Shown here in pieces: positions 53,578-62,165 of a DNA stretch of 64,000 nucleotides (the stretch's first letter is position 1; the number at the start of each line of letters is the position of its first letter). The stretch covers positions 744,001-808,000 of the forward strand of contig NZ_JAGFMD010000001.1 of NCBI RefSeq assembly GCF_017592825.1, in the 5' to 3' direction. The position numbers and the translations under genes were made by a program. The DNA is from Roseivirga sp. E12 (GTDB lineage Bacteria; Bacteroidota; Bacteroidia; Cytophagales; Cyclobacteriaceae). The notes beneath the pieces were generated by a model. It was given only the letters and a program-made list of their open reading frames with translations. It had not been told where the DNA came from and did no database searches.

Positions 53578-54633
53578 ATGTTCAAGACATATACATTCCC
53601 TAGTGTTTTCGAGGGAAATAATACAGACTTAAGAAACGTTTCTCCAGACCTTATTAACGGTCTTAAACTATATCATAATGGCGATGGTTACGTGGTTGGT
53701 AACCTCGCGCTAACAGAAGGAGTTTCTCCTCACAGAAATATCAATAGCGCACCTGACGAGCTTGATTACCACCTCCTATTGAAGTCTGGTATGCTGATTG
53801 CCAACCAGAAGCTTGGTAATCCTTTGACCCTTTCTACCGGCTTTCCTTTCTCTACATTTCAACTTTATAAAGAAATGGCGAGCAACCTCATAAATGCTCA
53901 GCATGTAATCGAATATGATGCAGCTACTTATGGAGGCGGTACTAGAAAAAACGTCCAGGTAGAAATTGACAATGTTCAGGTAATCCCAGAGGTTATTAGC
54001 TGTGCCATTGCATTGCGTAAAGGCCTTCAACAAGCCACTGGCAACTTCTTTGTAATGTCACTTGGTTATGGAACACTAGAGGGCCTTTTGAGTACTGAAG
54101 GTGGTATTGTTCAGAGAACATCACTCTCGACTTATGGCCTACGTTATGCTGTGAACTTGCTGGAAAAAGAATTAGCTAAAACATACTATCTGGAATTGAA
54201 AACAGAGCATCAAATTGATGCTGCTTTCCAAAAGGGAGTTATTTTCTTAAACAGAAAACGTATTGATATTAAGGAGATTAGAGACAAAGTATTAAAGCAA
54301 TACTATGAAGACGTAATCTCTCCTGCAATGAGAAAAGCCTTCAACGATAATGACTTTACTATCTCACACGAGATGTTCTTAGCCGGGGGTGGTGCAATGT
54401 ACCCTATCCTAGTTGACTGCTTCAAAAAGGAATTCCAGGATGTACTTGACCTCCAAGTAGCAAACGAACCACAAACCCTTGCAAGCCGAGGCTACTGCAT
54501 TAACTCTGCCCAATTGAATGGTGGTGTAAAAAGCAATGCGGTTGGATTGGATATTGGTAATGCCACCACTATCCTTTCTGTTTTTGACGAAAATGGCGTG
54601 ACTTCAAATTCACCTGGTCCATCTGATTACTAA
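53578..54633 (+). CDS. Actin-like (ALP/ParM-type) protein with apparently circularly permuted phosphate-1 motif
   Basis: 351 residues. The body follows the bacterial/archaeal actin-like order: YTFPSVFEG (residues 5-13), DGYVVGNLAL, LTLSTGFPFSTF, a phosphate-2 segment FFVMSLGYGTLEG (157-169), the adenosine motif AGGGAM (269-274) and the closing EPQTLASRGYC (297-307). The phosphate-1 hairpin, normally the very N-terminus (hhGhDhGNxxTK), is absent there. It instead appears at the C-terminus as AVGLDIGNATTILSVFDENG (321-340). An in-frame stop just before the ATG excludes a missed N-terminal extension. The phosphate-2 Asp is replaced by Ser161, so hydrolysis may be altered. The stop overlaps the bactofilin start (TAATG). 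Confidence 0.85.
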   Translation: MFKTYTFPSVFEGNNTDLRNVSPDLINGLKLYHNGDGYVVGNLALTEGVSPHRNINSAPDELDYHLLLKSGMLIANQKLGNPLTLSTGFPFSTFQLYKEMASNLINAQHVIEYDAATYGGGTRKNVQVEIDNVQVIPEVISCAIALRKGLQQATGNFFVMSLGYGTLEGLLSTEGGIVQRTSLSTYGLRYAVNLLEKELAKTYYLELKTEHQIDAAFQKGVIFLNRKRIDIKEIRDKVLKQYYEDVISPAMRKAFNDNDFTISHEMFLAGGGAMYPILVDCFKKEFQDVLDLQVANEPQTLASRGYCINSAQLNGGVKSNAVGLDIGNATTILSVFDENGVTSNSPGPSDY

Positions 54634-55106
54634 TGAGTAAGAAAGAATCAGCGGCAATCAATCCTTCTACCTACATTACGCAGGTTAGAAATGGCTCTGT
54701 GATTTCGGGTAACATGAAATCTGAACACAGCATTCGTGTGGATGGCTTTGTAACAGGTGATTTAATCTCAAGTGAGAAAATCATTATTGGTAGTCACGGT
54801 GAAATTGGCGGTAACCTCAGTGGCACTGACATTACCATCGATGGTTATGTAAACGGAGACGTTTTGGCTAATGGTTTGCTTCATATCTCAAAAACAGCCA
54901 AAATCTACGGCAAAATCTATTCAAAGCGTATTTCTGTAGAGAATGGAGCCGAGATGAATGGAAAAGTTAACGTGGGTGATGAGGTAGAGTTGCCAGAGTT
55001 GAACACTAGTTCACCGTCTCGATCGACACAAAAAGTTACATTTACGACTACCACTTCTCAAGAAGATGAAGATCGTAAGGACAATTACGGAGGAGTAGCC
55101 TGGTAG
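54633..55106 (+). CDS. Bactofilin
   Basis: 157 residues. The central bactofilin (DUF583) domain, about residues 15-110, shows the right-handed beta-helix pattern with repeating hydrophobic-Gly rungs: [78 protein letters not shown] disordered Ser/Thr-rich tail follows (TSSPSRSTQ...). Bactofilins polymerise without nucleotide and act as scaffolds for cell shape, adhesion or polar structures. The ATG shares a base with the stop of the actin-like gene, so the two are made together. An intrinsic terminator overlaps its stop codon. Confidence 0.96.
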   Translation: MSKKESAAINPSTYITQVRNGSVISGNMKSEHSIRVDGFVTGDLISSEKIIIGSHGEIGGNLSGTDITIDGYVNGDVLANGLLHISKTAKIYGKIYSKRISVENGAEMNGKVNVGDEVELPELNTSSPSRSTQKVTFTTTTSQEDEDRKDNYGGVAW

Positions 55107-55119
55107 AACCGGGCTTTTT
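55097..55119 (+). terminator. Terminator overlapping the bactofilin stop
   Basis: Stem AGCCTGG (55097-55103) / CCGGGCT (55109-55115), one G-U-type pair, 5-base loop containing the TAG stop, followed by TTTTT. It should end the actin/bactofilin transcript. Confidence 0.75.
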
Positions 55120-55144
55120 CCTTTTCCTCTCCCCTTTCATATTC

Positions 55145-55152
55145 TATATTTG
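55145..55152 (+). promoter_or_regulatory. -7 box of tyrS
   Basis: TATATTTG matches TAnnTTTG exactly, 21 bases before the ATG at 55174. It supports 55174 and not the in-frame TTG at 55150 as the start. Confidence 0.5.
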
Positions 55153-55173
55153 CCCTCCAAATCTAGTTCCCTA

Positions 55174-56460
55174 ATGAGTAATCCACTGGTTGAAGAATTG
55201 AGATGGCGTGGAATGATCCACGACATGATGCCTGGCACAGAAGAGCAACTTTCTAAAGAAATGACCGCTGGCTATATTGGGTTTGACCCAACAGCGGATT
55301 CTTTACATATCGGTAACCTTGTCCCAGTTATGCTTTTAGTGCATCTGCAGCGAGCAGGTCATAAGCCAGTAGCGCTTGTTGGTGGTGCCACGGGGATGGT
55401 GGGCGATCCATCAGGGAAATCAGCTGAGCGCCAATTATTGGCAGAAGATGTGCTTAATCACAACCTGGCAGGTCAAAAGGCCCAATTAGAAAAGTTTCTT
55501 GATTTCGATTGCGGAGATAATTCTGCTGAGATCGTAAACAACTACGATTGGTTTAAGGATATGGGTTTTCTCGAGTTTATTCGTGATGTAGGAAAGCACA
55601 TTACCGTAAACTACATGATGTCTAAGGACTCGGTTAAGAATCGCTTAGAGAGTGGTATGTCTTTTACTGAATTCACTTACCAATTGGTTCAGGGTTACGA
55701 TTTCTACCACCTTTATCAAAACAACAATTGCAAGATTCAGATGGGTGGTTCTGATCAATGGGGTAATATCGTTACTGGAACCGAGTTGATTAGACGAAAA
55801 GCCCAAGGCGAAGCCTTTGCTTTAACAGCTCCTTTGATCAAAAAAGCAGATGGTTCTAAGTTTGGTAAATCCGAAGGGGGAAACATTTGGTTAGATAAAG
55901 AAAGGACCTCTCCCTACAAATTTTATCAATACTGGCTGAACACTTCAGATGAGGATGCAAGTAGCTTCATTCGCATCTTTACATTATTAGACAAAGAGAA
56001 AATCGAAGCTTTGGAAGCAACACATGCCGAAGCTCCTCATATGCGTACTTTACAGAAAGCTTTAGCAGAAGATGTCACAAGACGCATTCATTCTGAAGAA
56101 GACCTTCAAATGGCCATTAAAGCCTCTGGTATTCTATTTGGCAAGTCTACCACGGAAGACTTGGCATCGTTGGATGAAAGCACCTTACTTTCGGTTTTCG
56201 AAGGGGTTCCACAAGTGACCGTTAGTCCAAGTGACCTTAGCAATGCCGCTAACTATATTGACTTGCTTTCGGAAGTCACTCAAGGAGTTATCTTCTCTTC
56301 AAAAGGAGAAGCAAGAAGAATGCTCCAAGGAGGTGGTGTTTCTATCAATAAAGCCAAAATAGAAGACATGAATGCAAAGCCAGAATTGACTTTGCTTCAA
56401 GACAAATACTTTTTGGCTCAAAAAGGAAAGAAGAACTACTACTTAATCACCATCAACTAA
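55174..56460 (+). CDS. tyrS: Tyrosyl-tRNA synthetase
   Basis: 428 residues from ATG 55174 ([17 protein letters not shown], the conserved N-terminus). Class I signatures are the HIGH-type motif LHIGNL and the KMSKS-type motif KFGKSEGGN; the tyrosine-specificity block [26 protein letters not shown] is complete. A C-terminal S4 RNA-binding domain ([21 protein letters not shown]) is present. It charges tRNA-Tyr in the cytosol. Single-gene unit with its own -7 box. Confidence 0.98.
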   Translation: MSNPLVEELRWRGMIHDMMPGTEEQLSKEMTAGYIGFDPTADSLHIGNLVPVMLLVHLQRAGHKPVALVGGATGMVGDPSGKSAERQLLAEDVLNHNLAGQKAQLEKFLDFDCGDNSAEIVNNYDWFKDMGFLEFIRDVGKHITVNYMMSKDSVKNRLESGMSFTEFTYQLVQGYDFYHLYQNNNCKIQMGGSDQWGNIVTGTELIRRKAQGEAFALTAPLIKKADGSKFGKSEGGNIWLDKERTSPYKFYQYWLNTSDEDASSFIRIFTLLDKEKIEALEATHAEAPHMRTLQKALAEDVTRRIHSEEDLQMAIKASGILFGKSTTEDLASLDESTLLSVFEGVPQVTVSPSDLSNAANYIDLLSEVTQGVIFSSKGEARRMLQGGGVSINKAKIEDMNAKPELTLLQDKYFLAQKGKKNYYLITIN

Positions 56461-56469
56461 GTTCAACGC

Positions 56470-57327
56470 TTAACTTCCTGGAGGTACAATCGTAATGGAC
56501 TCACTGTCCAATGCGCTCACCTGAAAGTACCCTAGCGCTCCGTTGCTCAAGTTGGTTCTTGGGTTGGCAGGTGGTGGACTAAACATACCTCCATCGTTAT
56601 TGAGTAGGTTAAAAAGGTCAGAATAGAAAATAAAGGCTTCCTGAGTTAGACTGTACATTTCAACCATTACCTCCTCTCCTTCAGCATAATAACCTGCTAT
56701 TTCTAGGTCATCAATCTTTTCACCAAGAAGTATATCATCAGAGAAATAGATATCAGTGTGAGAATCCTTCACTATCTCGCCATTCCTATAGAATTTAAAC
56801 AAATACTGGTCTTTTCTGTCTTGTGGCTCTGATGCGTAAAACAAGACTTCATAAAATCTACCCTCCTCTTCAGGGTCCTCAAATTCCTCTTCATTCACAA
56901 TGATTGTTAATGAATCAATAGCCGTTACAGGTAGCAATTCTTCCTGCGCATTGTACTGCTGCCCATCCACTTGAACATCCAGGGAATAGACACTCCCAAT
57001 TTGCCCCTGAAAACTATTCATTGGATAGTAAAAACCGTTTTGGGTCGGATCATCCGTTGGGTTATGAACAAACTGAAAAGTATTTCCATTATTGTCGGAA
57101 ACACTCACAAGTGCATTCTCTATTGCATCAGCCGGACCTGTAGCATAGAACGAACGTGTCCGTGTTAATTTCACATAGTGGTTCTGTTGATTGGTAATCA
57201 AACCTTCAATCACAACGCGTTCATCAAGTTCATTGGTATCAATAGTTACTGTCTCTTCACAAGCCATTAAAATCATCAAGAGCGAAGCTGTCAATATTAG
57301 GTTGATGTTTTTCTTTAGGTTAATCAT
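56470..57327 (-). CDS. DUF4249 outer-membrane-associated lipoprotein
   Basis: 285 residues with a lipobox signal (LLMILMAC) followed by EETVTIDTNELDERVVIEGLITNQQNHYVKLTRTRSF, the diagnostic DUF4249 start. The rest is beta-rich with LPVTAIDSLTIIVNE and the C-terminal NPRTNLSNGALGYFQVSALD. DUF4249 proteins are regularly encoded next to TonB-dependent receptors of the kind found just upstream (3-base gap) and are thought to be their surface lipoprotein partners. Ligand unknown. Convergent with tyrS. Confidence 0.9.
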   Translation of the reverse strand: MINLKKNINLILTASLLMILMACEETVTIDTNELDERVVIEGLITNQQNHYVKLTRTRSFYATGPADAIENALVSVSDNNGNTFQFVHNPTDDPTQNGFYYPMNSFQGQIGSVYSLDVQVDGQQYNAQEELLPVTAIDSLTIIVNEEEFEDPEEEGRFYEVLFYASEPQDRKDQYLFKFYRNGEIVKDSHTDIYFSDDILLGEKIDDLEIAGYYAEGEEVMVEMYSLTQEAFIFYSDLFNLLNNDGGMFSPPPANPRTNLSNGALGYFQVSALDSESITIVPPGS

Positions 57328-57330
57328 GAC

Positions 57331-59682
57331 TTAAAAATTAATATTGAAGGTTACTGAAGGTAAAATTGGGAATAGGTAAATGAGACGTGCTTCTTTTTCA
57401 GTACCATCCCCGATGATATTATCATCTTCATCCACTTTCACTCTAGTATATATTGAAAATGGATTCTTGCGACTATAGACATTATAGAGCGAGAATACCC
57501 ATGAAGTCTCATACTTCTTATCCTTGTTCTTTCTTGGTACCAGCGTAGCACTCAAGTCCACTCTGTGAAAATCCGGAAGCTTAAACCCATTCCTCTCAGT
57601 GATTATATCAGCAATCTGACCGTCACCAAACTCATATGAGCCGGAGGGTAAGGTTGTAGGGCGACCAGTACCATAAGTAAAGCTTCCACCGAAGGTCCAT
57701 TTATCATTATAATCATAAGTACCCACAACGTTCAGGTTATGACGTCTATCGTAGTTGGCTAGGAAAGATCTTCCCTGATTCACTCCAGGCACCGTTCTAT
57801 TCACTCGAGACAGCGTGTAAGCTATAAAGCCTGTGAGCGCTCCTTTTTTCTTCTGCAGCATTAATTCTAAGCCATAGGCCTCTGACTTCCCTTGTCTGAA
57901 CTCTGTAGACAAATCTTGATTAAAGAAGATTCGAGCATTGTCTGCAAAATCAGTCACATTACTGATGTCTTTGTAGAAGGCCTCCATGGAAAACTCGAAT
58001 CGGTTGTCATTGAAGTTTCTGAAATAACCAAGAGCGAATTGGTCAGCAATTTGCGGTTTTAAGTAAGTGGAGCTTGGTGCCCAGGTATTGAATGGTAGTG
58101 GCACTGTACCACTTGAAATCAAGTGCGTATTCTGTACCATACGGTTATAACTCGCCTTCAGACTACTCTCATTATTCAGTATGTATCTAGCTGAGAATCG
58201 TGGTTCGAAATTGACATAGGTCTTGATATTTTCGAAGCTCCCATAGTGAGTAGAGTCTGTCCTGATAGGATTGGTATTATCAAGCTTATCTAAGTAGGTA
58301 TAGACTGTATTCTCTCCAATGTTCTGGAAAACCGAAAGCCTTGCTCCATACTCAAAAGTAAGTTTATCACTGACCTGATGTTGTAAACTCAAGTAAAGCG
58401 CATGATCTAAAGCGTATTCATTTTGTAGTTCTACTGTCTTAAAAATAGATTCTTCGCTTGGGACAATTTTACCTGGGGCAAACTTTCGGTAAGTCAGGTG
58501 ATAGCCAAAATCCATTGTCAACCTAGGGTTGAAAAAGTAGTTTAGGTCTTGCTTGAAACTGTATTCCTCAAGGTTTGAATCCCATTGAAAGCCATCCGAT
58601 TGTTCCTGAGACCCAAGTCCGTAATCAAAAGAACTTGCGATTAACGAGGTGTTCGAGAACAGCTTATCATTGAACAAGTGATTCCAACGAAAAGTGGCTG
58701 TCCTATTCCCCCAGTCAAAACCAAAGTTACCATCAAAGTTAAAGTCGTCTCTACCAGTATAGAGCGCCAGAAAGAACCTGTTCTTGTTGTTTGCACGCCA
58801 GTTTACTTTAGCGTTGATGTCATAGAAATAGACAAGGTTCTTTTGATTTGCAAGGCGTAAGAAAAGATCAACATAAGATCTCCTTGCTGAGATGATAAAA
58901 GAACTCTCATCTTTCTTTATTGGCCCTTCTAGCATAACGCTACTGGCTAAAAGTCCTATTCCGGCTTCTCCCCTAAGTTCCTTATTGTTGCCATCTTTAG
59001 TCCGTACCTCCAAAATAGACGAGAGTCTTCCTCCAAATCGTGATGGAATTCCTCCTTTATACAATTCAGAATCTTTGATGACATCCGCATTAAAAACCGA
59101 GAATAGACCGAACAAGTGTGATGGATCATAAACCGGAGCCTCATCAATTAGAATGAGGTTCTGATCTGCACTACCACCTCTTACAAAGAAGCTTGACGTT
59201 CCCTCCCCCGCAGAAACAACTCCTGGAAGCATCTGAATTGTCTTAATGATATCTGGCTCTCCAAAGAGTGCCGGCAACTTCTTAATTTGTTGGATATCAA
59301 GTTCATTCTTACTCATTTGAATACTGGTGACGTTGGCATCTTGACGCTCGGCAGTTACCACCACCTCGCTCAGTTCTACCGTCTCTTCTTCCAAATTGAT
59401 ATTCAAGGATAGGTCTTTGTTCAAGACTACTTTTTCGACCTTAGTCTTAAAACCTACATACCTGAATTGAATGTTGTATTCACCTTCGGGTAAGGTCAAA
59501 GAGTAAAATCCATAAGGGTTCGTATTAACTCCGCCTCCACTTTCTTCTATTAAAATGGTGACTCCTATAAGTTCTTCTCCTGATTTTGCATCACGGACAT
59601 ATCCGTTCAGCGTGAATTTGTCTTGTGCCCAGACCGTATTAAAAAATAACAAGGCACATACTGTAAAAAGTAGTGTTCGCAT
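57331..59682 (-). CDS. TonB-dependent outer-membrane receptor with carboxypeptidase-like N-domain
   Basis: 783 residues from ATG 59682 (MRTLLFTVCALLFFNTVWAQ, a clear signal peptide); the frame to 59712 adds 10 residues. The order is a CarboxypepD_reg-like domain (FTLNGYVRDAKSGEELIGVTI; YGFYSLTLPEGEYNIQFRYVGF), a plug (IIKTIQMLPGVVS; SSFFVRGGSADQNLILIDEAPVYDPSHLFGLF) and a 22-strand-type barrel to the C-terminal VTFNINF with terminal Phe. It imports an unknown ligand using TonB energy. It forms an operon with the DUF4249 lipoprotein gene downstream. Confidence 0.95.
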   Translation of the reverse strand: MRTLLFTVCALLFFNTVWAQDKFTLNGYVRDAKSGEELIGVTILIEESGGGVNTNPYGFYSLTLPEGEYNIQFRYVGFKTKVEKVVLNKDLSLNINLEEETVELSEVVVTAERQDANVTSIQMSKNELDIQQIKKLPALFGEPDIIKTIQMLPGVVSAGEGTSSFFVRGGSADQNLILIDEAPVYDPSHLFGLFSVFNADVIKDSELYKGGIPSRFGGRLSSILEVRTKDGNNKELRGEAGIGLLASSVMLEGPIKKDESSFIISARRSYVDLFLRLANQKNLVYFYDINAKVNWRANNKNRFFLALYTGRDDFNFDGNFGFDWGNRTATFRWNHLFNDKLFSNTSLIASSFDYGLGSQEQSDGFQWDSNLEEYSFKQDLNYFFNPRLTMDFGYHLTYRKFAPGKIVPSEESIFKTVELQNEYALDHALYLSLQHQVSDKLTFEYGARLSVFQNIGENTVYTYLDKLDNTNPIRTDSTHYGSFENIKTYVNFEPRFSARYILNNESSLKASYNRMVQNTHLISSGTVPLPFNTWAPSSTYLKPQIADQFALGYFRNFNDNRFEFSMEAFYKDISNVTDFADNARIFFNQDLSTEFRQGKSEAYGLELMLQKKKGALTGFIAYTLSRVNRTVPGVNQGRSFLANYDRRHNLNVVGTYDYNDKWTFGGSFTYGTGRPTTLPSGSYEFGDGQIADIITERNGFKLPDFHRVDLSATLVPRKNKDKKYETSWVFSLYNVYSRKNPFSIYTRVKVDEDDNIIGDGTEKEARLIYLFPILPSVTFNINF

Positions 59683-59865
59683 AGCGTGTTTTTGATTGAG
59701 TTTTACCAACACTTGTTGGCGACCTTTGTTGTTTGACGTACCCGACAGAAACTACACGTATCTGTTTCTGAAATAATTCTTTCTATTAGTCGATTCTAAT
59801 TAAAAAAGGTTGACGTAAAACCACTTTTTTTTGATCAATCGGCATGCCAAAGCCAAAAAAAACGC

Positions 59866-60642
59866 TTAGACCAAGAGCTTTTGAACCACTTCAAGTTTTT
59901 GTTCTGTCTCAAAAATATGATGCGCGGCTTGATAACCTATGTCATAAATCTCATCAGAACGTTTAAGGTCAAATGTGCCATATTCTCTTAGGGACTTCGG
60001 TTCAATCACTAAATCACACTTCAACTTGCTTTTAGCCACATTCGCATTGATGCTCACCATAGAAATTCGCTCAATCATCTTTTTGGTACCACTGAGTGTT
60101 TCTTCCTTTAAAACCGGTGAGACATTGACTCCAATAACTACATCACATTGGTCGCGTATTGCTTCGGCAGGTAAGTTGTTCACCAAGCCTCCATCTATGT
60201 AAACATTCTGACCTATTTTAACAGGATCAAATATGAATGGAATACAACATGAAGCCATCATTGGTTTGATAATAGCACCCTCTTTAAAGATCTCTGGCTG
60301 TCCAGTATTGAGGTTAGTTGCTACGATATGTAGTGGGATTTGAGCTGCTGAAAAGTCGTCCTTCGGAAAATGCTTTTTAAAAATATCCTCACTTCTGCTC
60401 ATGCTGAAAACTCCCTTCCAGCTAAAGGCAGGCCAAACCACCTTAAAGAGGTTTGTTTTCGAAACTAGGATCTTGGCTTCATCTACATCATAGCCGTATG
60501 CATGGAAGGCTCCAACCACCGACCCAGCACTGGTGCCTGAGATCACATCTACCTTAATTCCCAACTCCTCCAATGCCTTCAGAACGCCAAAATGGGCAAA
60601 CCCACGCGCTCCTCCACCAGATAATGCCAATCCGACTTTCAT
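59866..60642 (-). CDS. Patatin-like phospholipase (RssA type)
   Basis: 258 residues. Patatin hallmarks: oxyanion motif LALSGGGARGFAH, nucleophile elbow GTSAG (S38) and DGG motif VYIDGGLVNNLP (Asp150), a Ser-Asp dyad lipid hydrolase. It resembles bacterial RssA-like cytosolic patatins. It is the last gene of a minus-strand operon after the MBL hydrolase (2-base gap). Lipid acyl hydrolase activity is expected; the natural substrate is unknown. Confidence 0.94.
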   Translation of the reverse strand: MKVGLALSGGGARGFAHFGVLKALEELGIKVDVISGTSAGSVVGAFHAYGYDVDEAKILVSKTNLFKVVWPAFSWKGVFSMSRSEDIFKKHFPKDDFSAAQIPLHIVATNLNTGQPEIFKEGAIIKPMMASCCIPFIFDPVKIGQNVYIDGGLVNNLPAEAIRDQCDVVIGVNVSPVLKEETLSGTKKMIERISMVSINANVAKSKLKCDLVIEPKSLREYGTFDLKRSDEIYDIGYQAAHHIFETEQKLEVVQKLLV

Positions 60643-60644
60643 AT

Positions 60645-61493
60645 TTATAGAATCTCGTTTAGAGAGAATGTTCTGTCAAGTTTGACCCCTCTCTCCGTTC
60701 TTTTGACCGTACAACACTCATTGACCGAGTCATGTTCGAGGAAAAGCACATACTGATTGTCAGCCGCCTCTTCTAGAAATTCTTTCTTCTCTTGAAGTGT
60801 AATTAGAGGTCTGGTATCATAACCCATAACATAAGGCAAAGGAATGTGTCCTACGGATGGAAGAAGATCAGCCATAAAGACAATCGTACGGTCTTTATAC
60901 TTGATTTTGGGCAACATTTGCTTGTCTGTATGACCATCCACTGCATGAATGTCAAACTGAGAAAAAGGGGAATTGCCTTCCAAGTCTATAAATTCCAAAT
61001 GTCCACTTTCCTGAATAGGCAATATATTCTCCTTCAAAAAGGAGGCCTTTTCTCTTGCATTCGGTTCAGTTGCCCATTTCCAGTGATCTTTATTAGACCA
61101 ATACTTAGCATTGGGGAAATGAAGTTCTAAGCGATCTCTATCATCTCCAACATAATCCACCCCACCCCCGCAGTGGTCAAAATGTAAATGAGTGAGAAAC
61201 ATATCAGTCACATCAGACCTATCAAAACCAGCTTGACGCAATGATTGATCTAATGAGTAATCACCATGGAGGTAATAATGGCTAAAGAACTTGGCGTCTT
61301 GTTTGTTGCCTATACCATTATCGATAAGAATAAGTCGATCACCATCTTCAATCAACAGGCACCGCATAGACCAAGTGCACATATTCTTTTCATCTGCAGG
61401 GTTTGTTCTCTCCCAAAGTGATTTGGGTACAACACCAAACATGGCCCCTCCATCCAACTTGAAATTGCCTGTATTGATTACGTGAAGATTCAT
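60645..61493 (-). CDS. Metallo-beta-lactamase-fold hydrolase
   Basis: 282 residues. The MBL zinc motif is THLHFDHCGG (His102, His104, Asp106, His107), with later ligands at DGHTDKQMLPK, FMADLLPSVGH and LEHDSVNE. It starts MNLHVINTGNFKLDGGAMFGVVPK, typical of the lactonase/MBL-hydrolase subgroup in Bacteroidota. It could hydrolyse lactones or phosphodiesters; the signature does not decide. It lies 9 bases after a DUF6090 gene and 2 bases before patatin. Confidence 0.93.
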   Translation of the reverse strand: MNLHVINTGNFKLDGGAMFGVVPKSLWERTNPADEKNMCTWSMRCLLIEDGDRLILIDNGIGNKQDAKFFSHYYLHGDYSLDQSLRQAGFDRSDVTDMFLTHLHFDHCGGGVDYVGDDRDRLELHFPNAKYWSNKDHWKWATEPNAREKASFLKENILPIQESGHLEFIDLEGNSPFSQFDIHAVDGHTDKQMLPKIKYKDRTIVFMADLLPSVGHIPLPYVMGYDTRPLITLQEKKEFLEEAADNQYVLFLEHDSVNECCTVKRTERGVKLDRTFSLNEIL

Positions 61494-61502
61494 TTTTGAC
61501 TC

Positions 61503-62165
61503 CTATTCTAAGTAGGCCTCTAATTTAGGAATTAGGCTATTGATATCATCAAGTGTGCTTTGATAGATATCAAGTTTCTCCTGTTTGAGATCGCGCCAGC
61601 GACCTAAAAGGTTTTGAAACACGACATCCTGAATAAATCTATGATCAGGAACATCATTGATAAAAAAGTCAGAGTGTTTGGTTAGGTATGGGTTCATTTG
61701 ACTTTGTACAAAACCCTGAGTTAGCTCTAGAATCACATCTGTTTGGTAGGTTCTGATGCGATAAAAGAAACTTATATCACTTCTTAAGTCGAAATCAGTA
61801 ATGATATCGAGTTTACCCCCACTCTTTAGTATTTCATAAGTATTGGAGTTAATGAGCCAATTGTTCCTGTTCATAAAAGCACCTACATACCACTGTACAG
61901 AGTCCTCTTGAAACCCCTTTCGTCTACACAAAGCCATTAATGATTCTACAGTAGAAATATTTTCCTCAATATTGGCGATTTGGTAAACAAAGGCTGCACT
62001 ATCAGATTTGAGATCGTCAACCATGGTTTTCACGAATTCATCGCCCATATGCACTTCCTTGCGCCTCTCTCCCCAATTGCTTAAGCCGAAGGCGATGGAA
62101 ATCCCGATGATTACAATCACAATTTCTAGTAAAACTGCTCCGAATGTAAATCGTCTACTCTTCAT
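61503..62165 (-). CDS. DUF6090 membrane-anchored protein, second copy
   Basis: 220 residues. One N-terminal helix in the DUF6090 signature LLEIVIVIIGISIAFGLSNWGE, followed by a soluble helical domain (VKTMVDDLKSDSAAF; NTYEILKSGGKLDIITDFDLRSDISFFY). The family has no known function and often occurs in tandem. Its start overlaps the end of the upstream paralogue by 11 bases. The operon position before an MBL hydrolase and a patatin may hint at a membrane-lipid context (inference only). Confidence 0.85.
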   Translation of the reverse strand: MKSRRFTFGAVLLEIVIVIIGISIAFGLSNWGERRKEVHMGDEFVKTMVDDLKSDSAAFVYQIANIEENISTVESLMALCRRKGFQEDSVQWYVGAFMNRNNWLINSNTYEILKSGGKLDIITDFDLRSDISFFYRIRTYQTDVILELTQGFVQSQMNPYLTKHSDFFINDVPDHRFIQDVVFQNLLGRWRDLKQEKLDIYQSTLDDINSLIPKLEAYLE

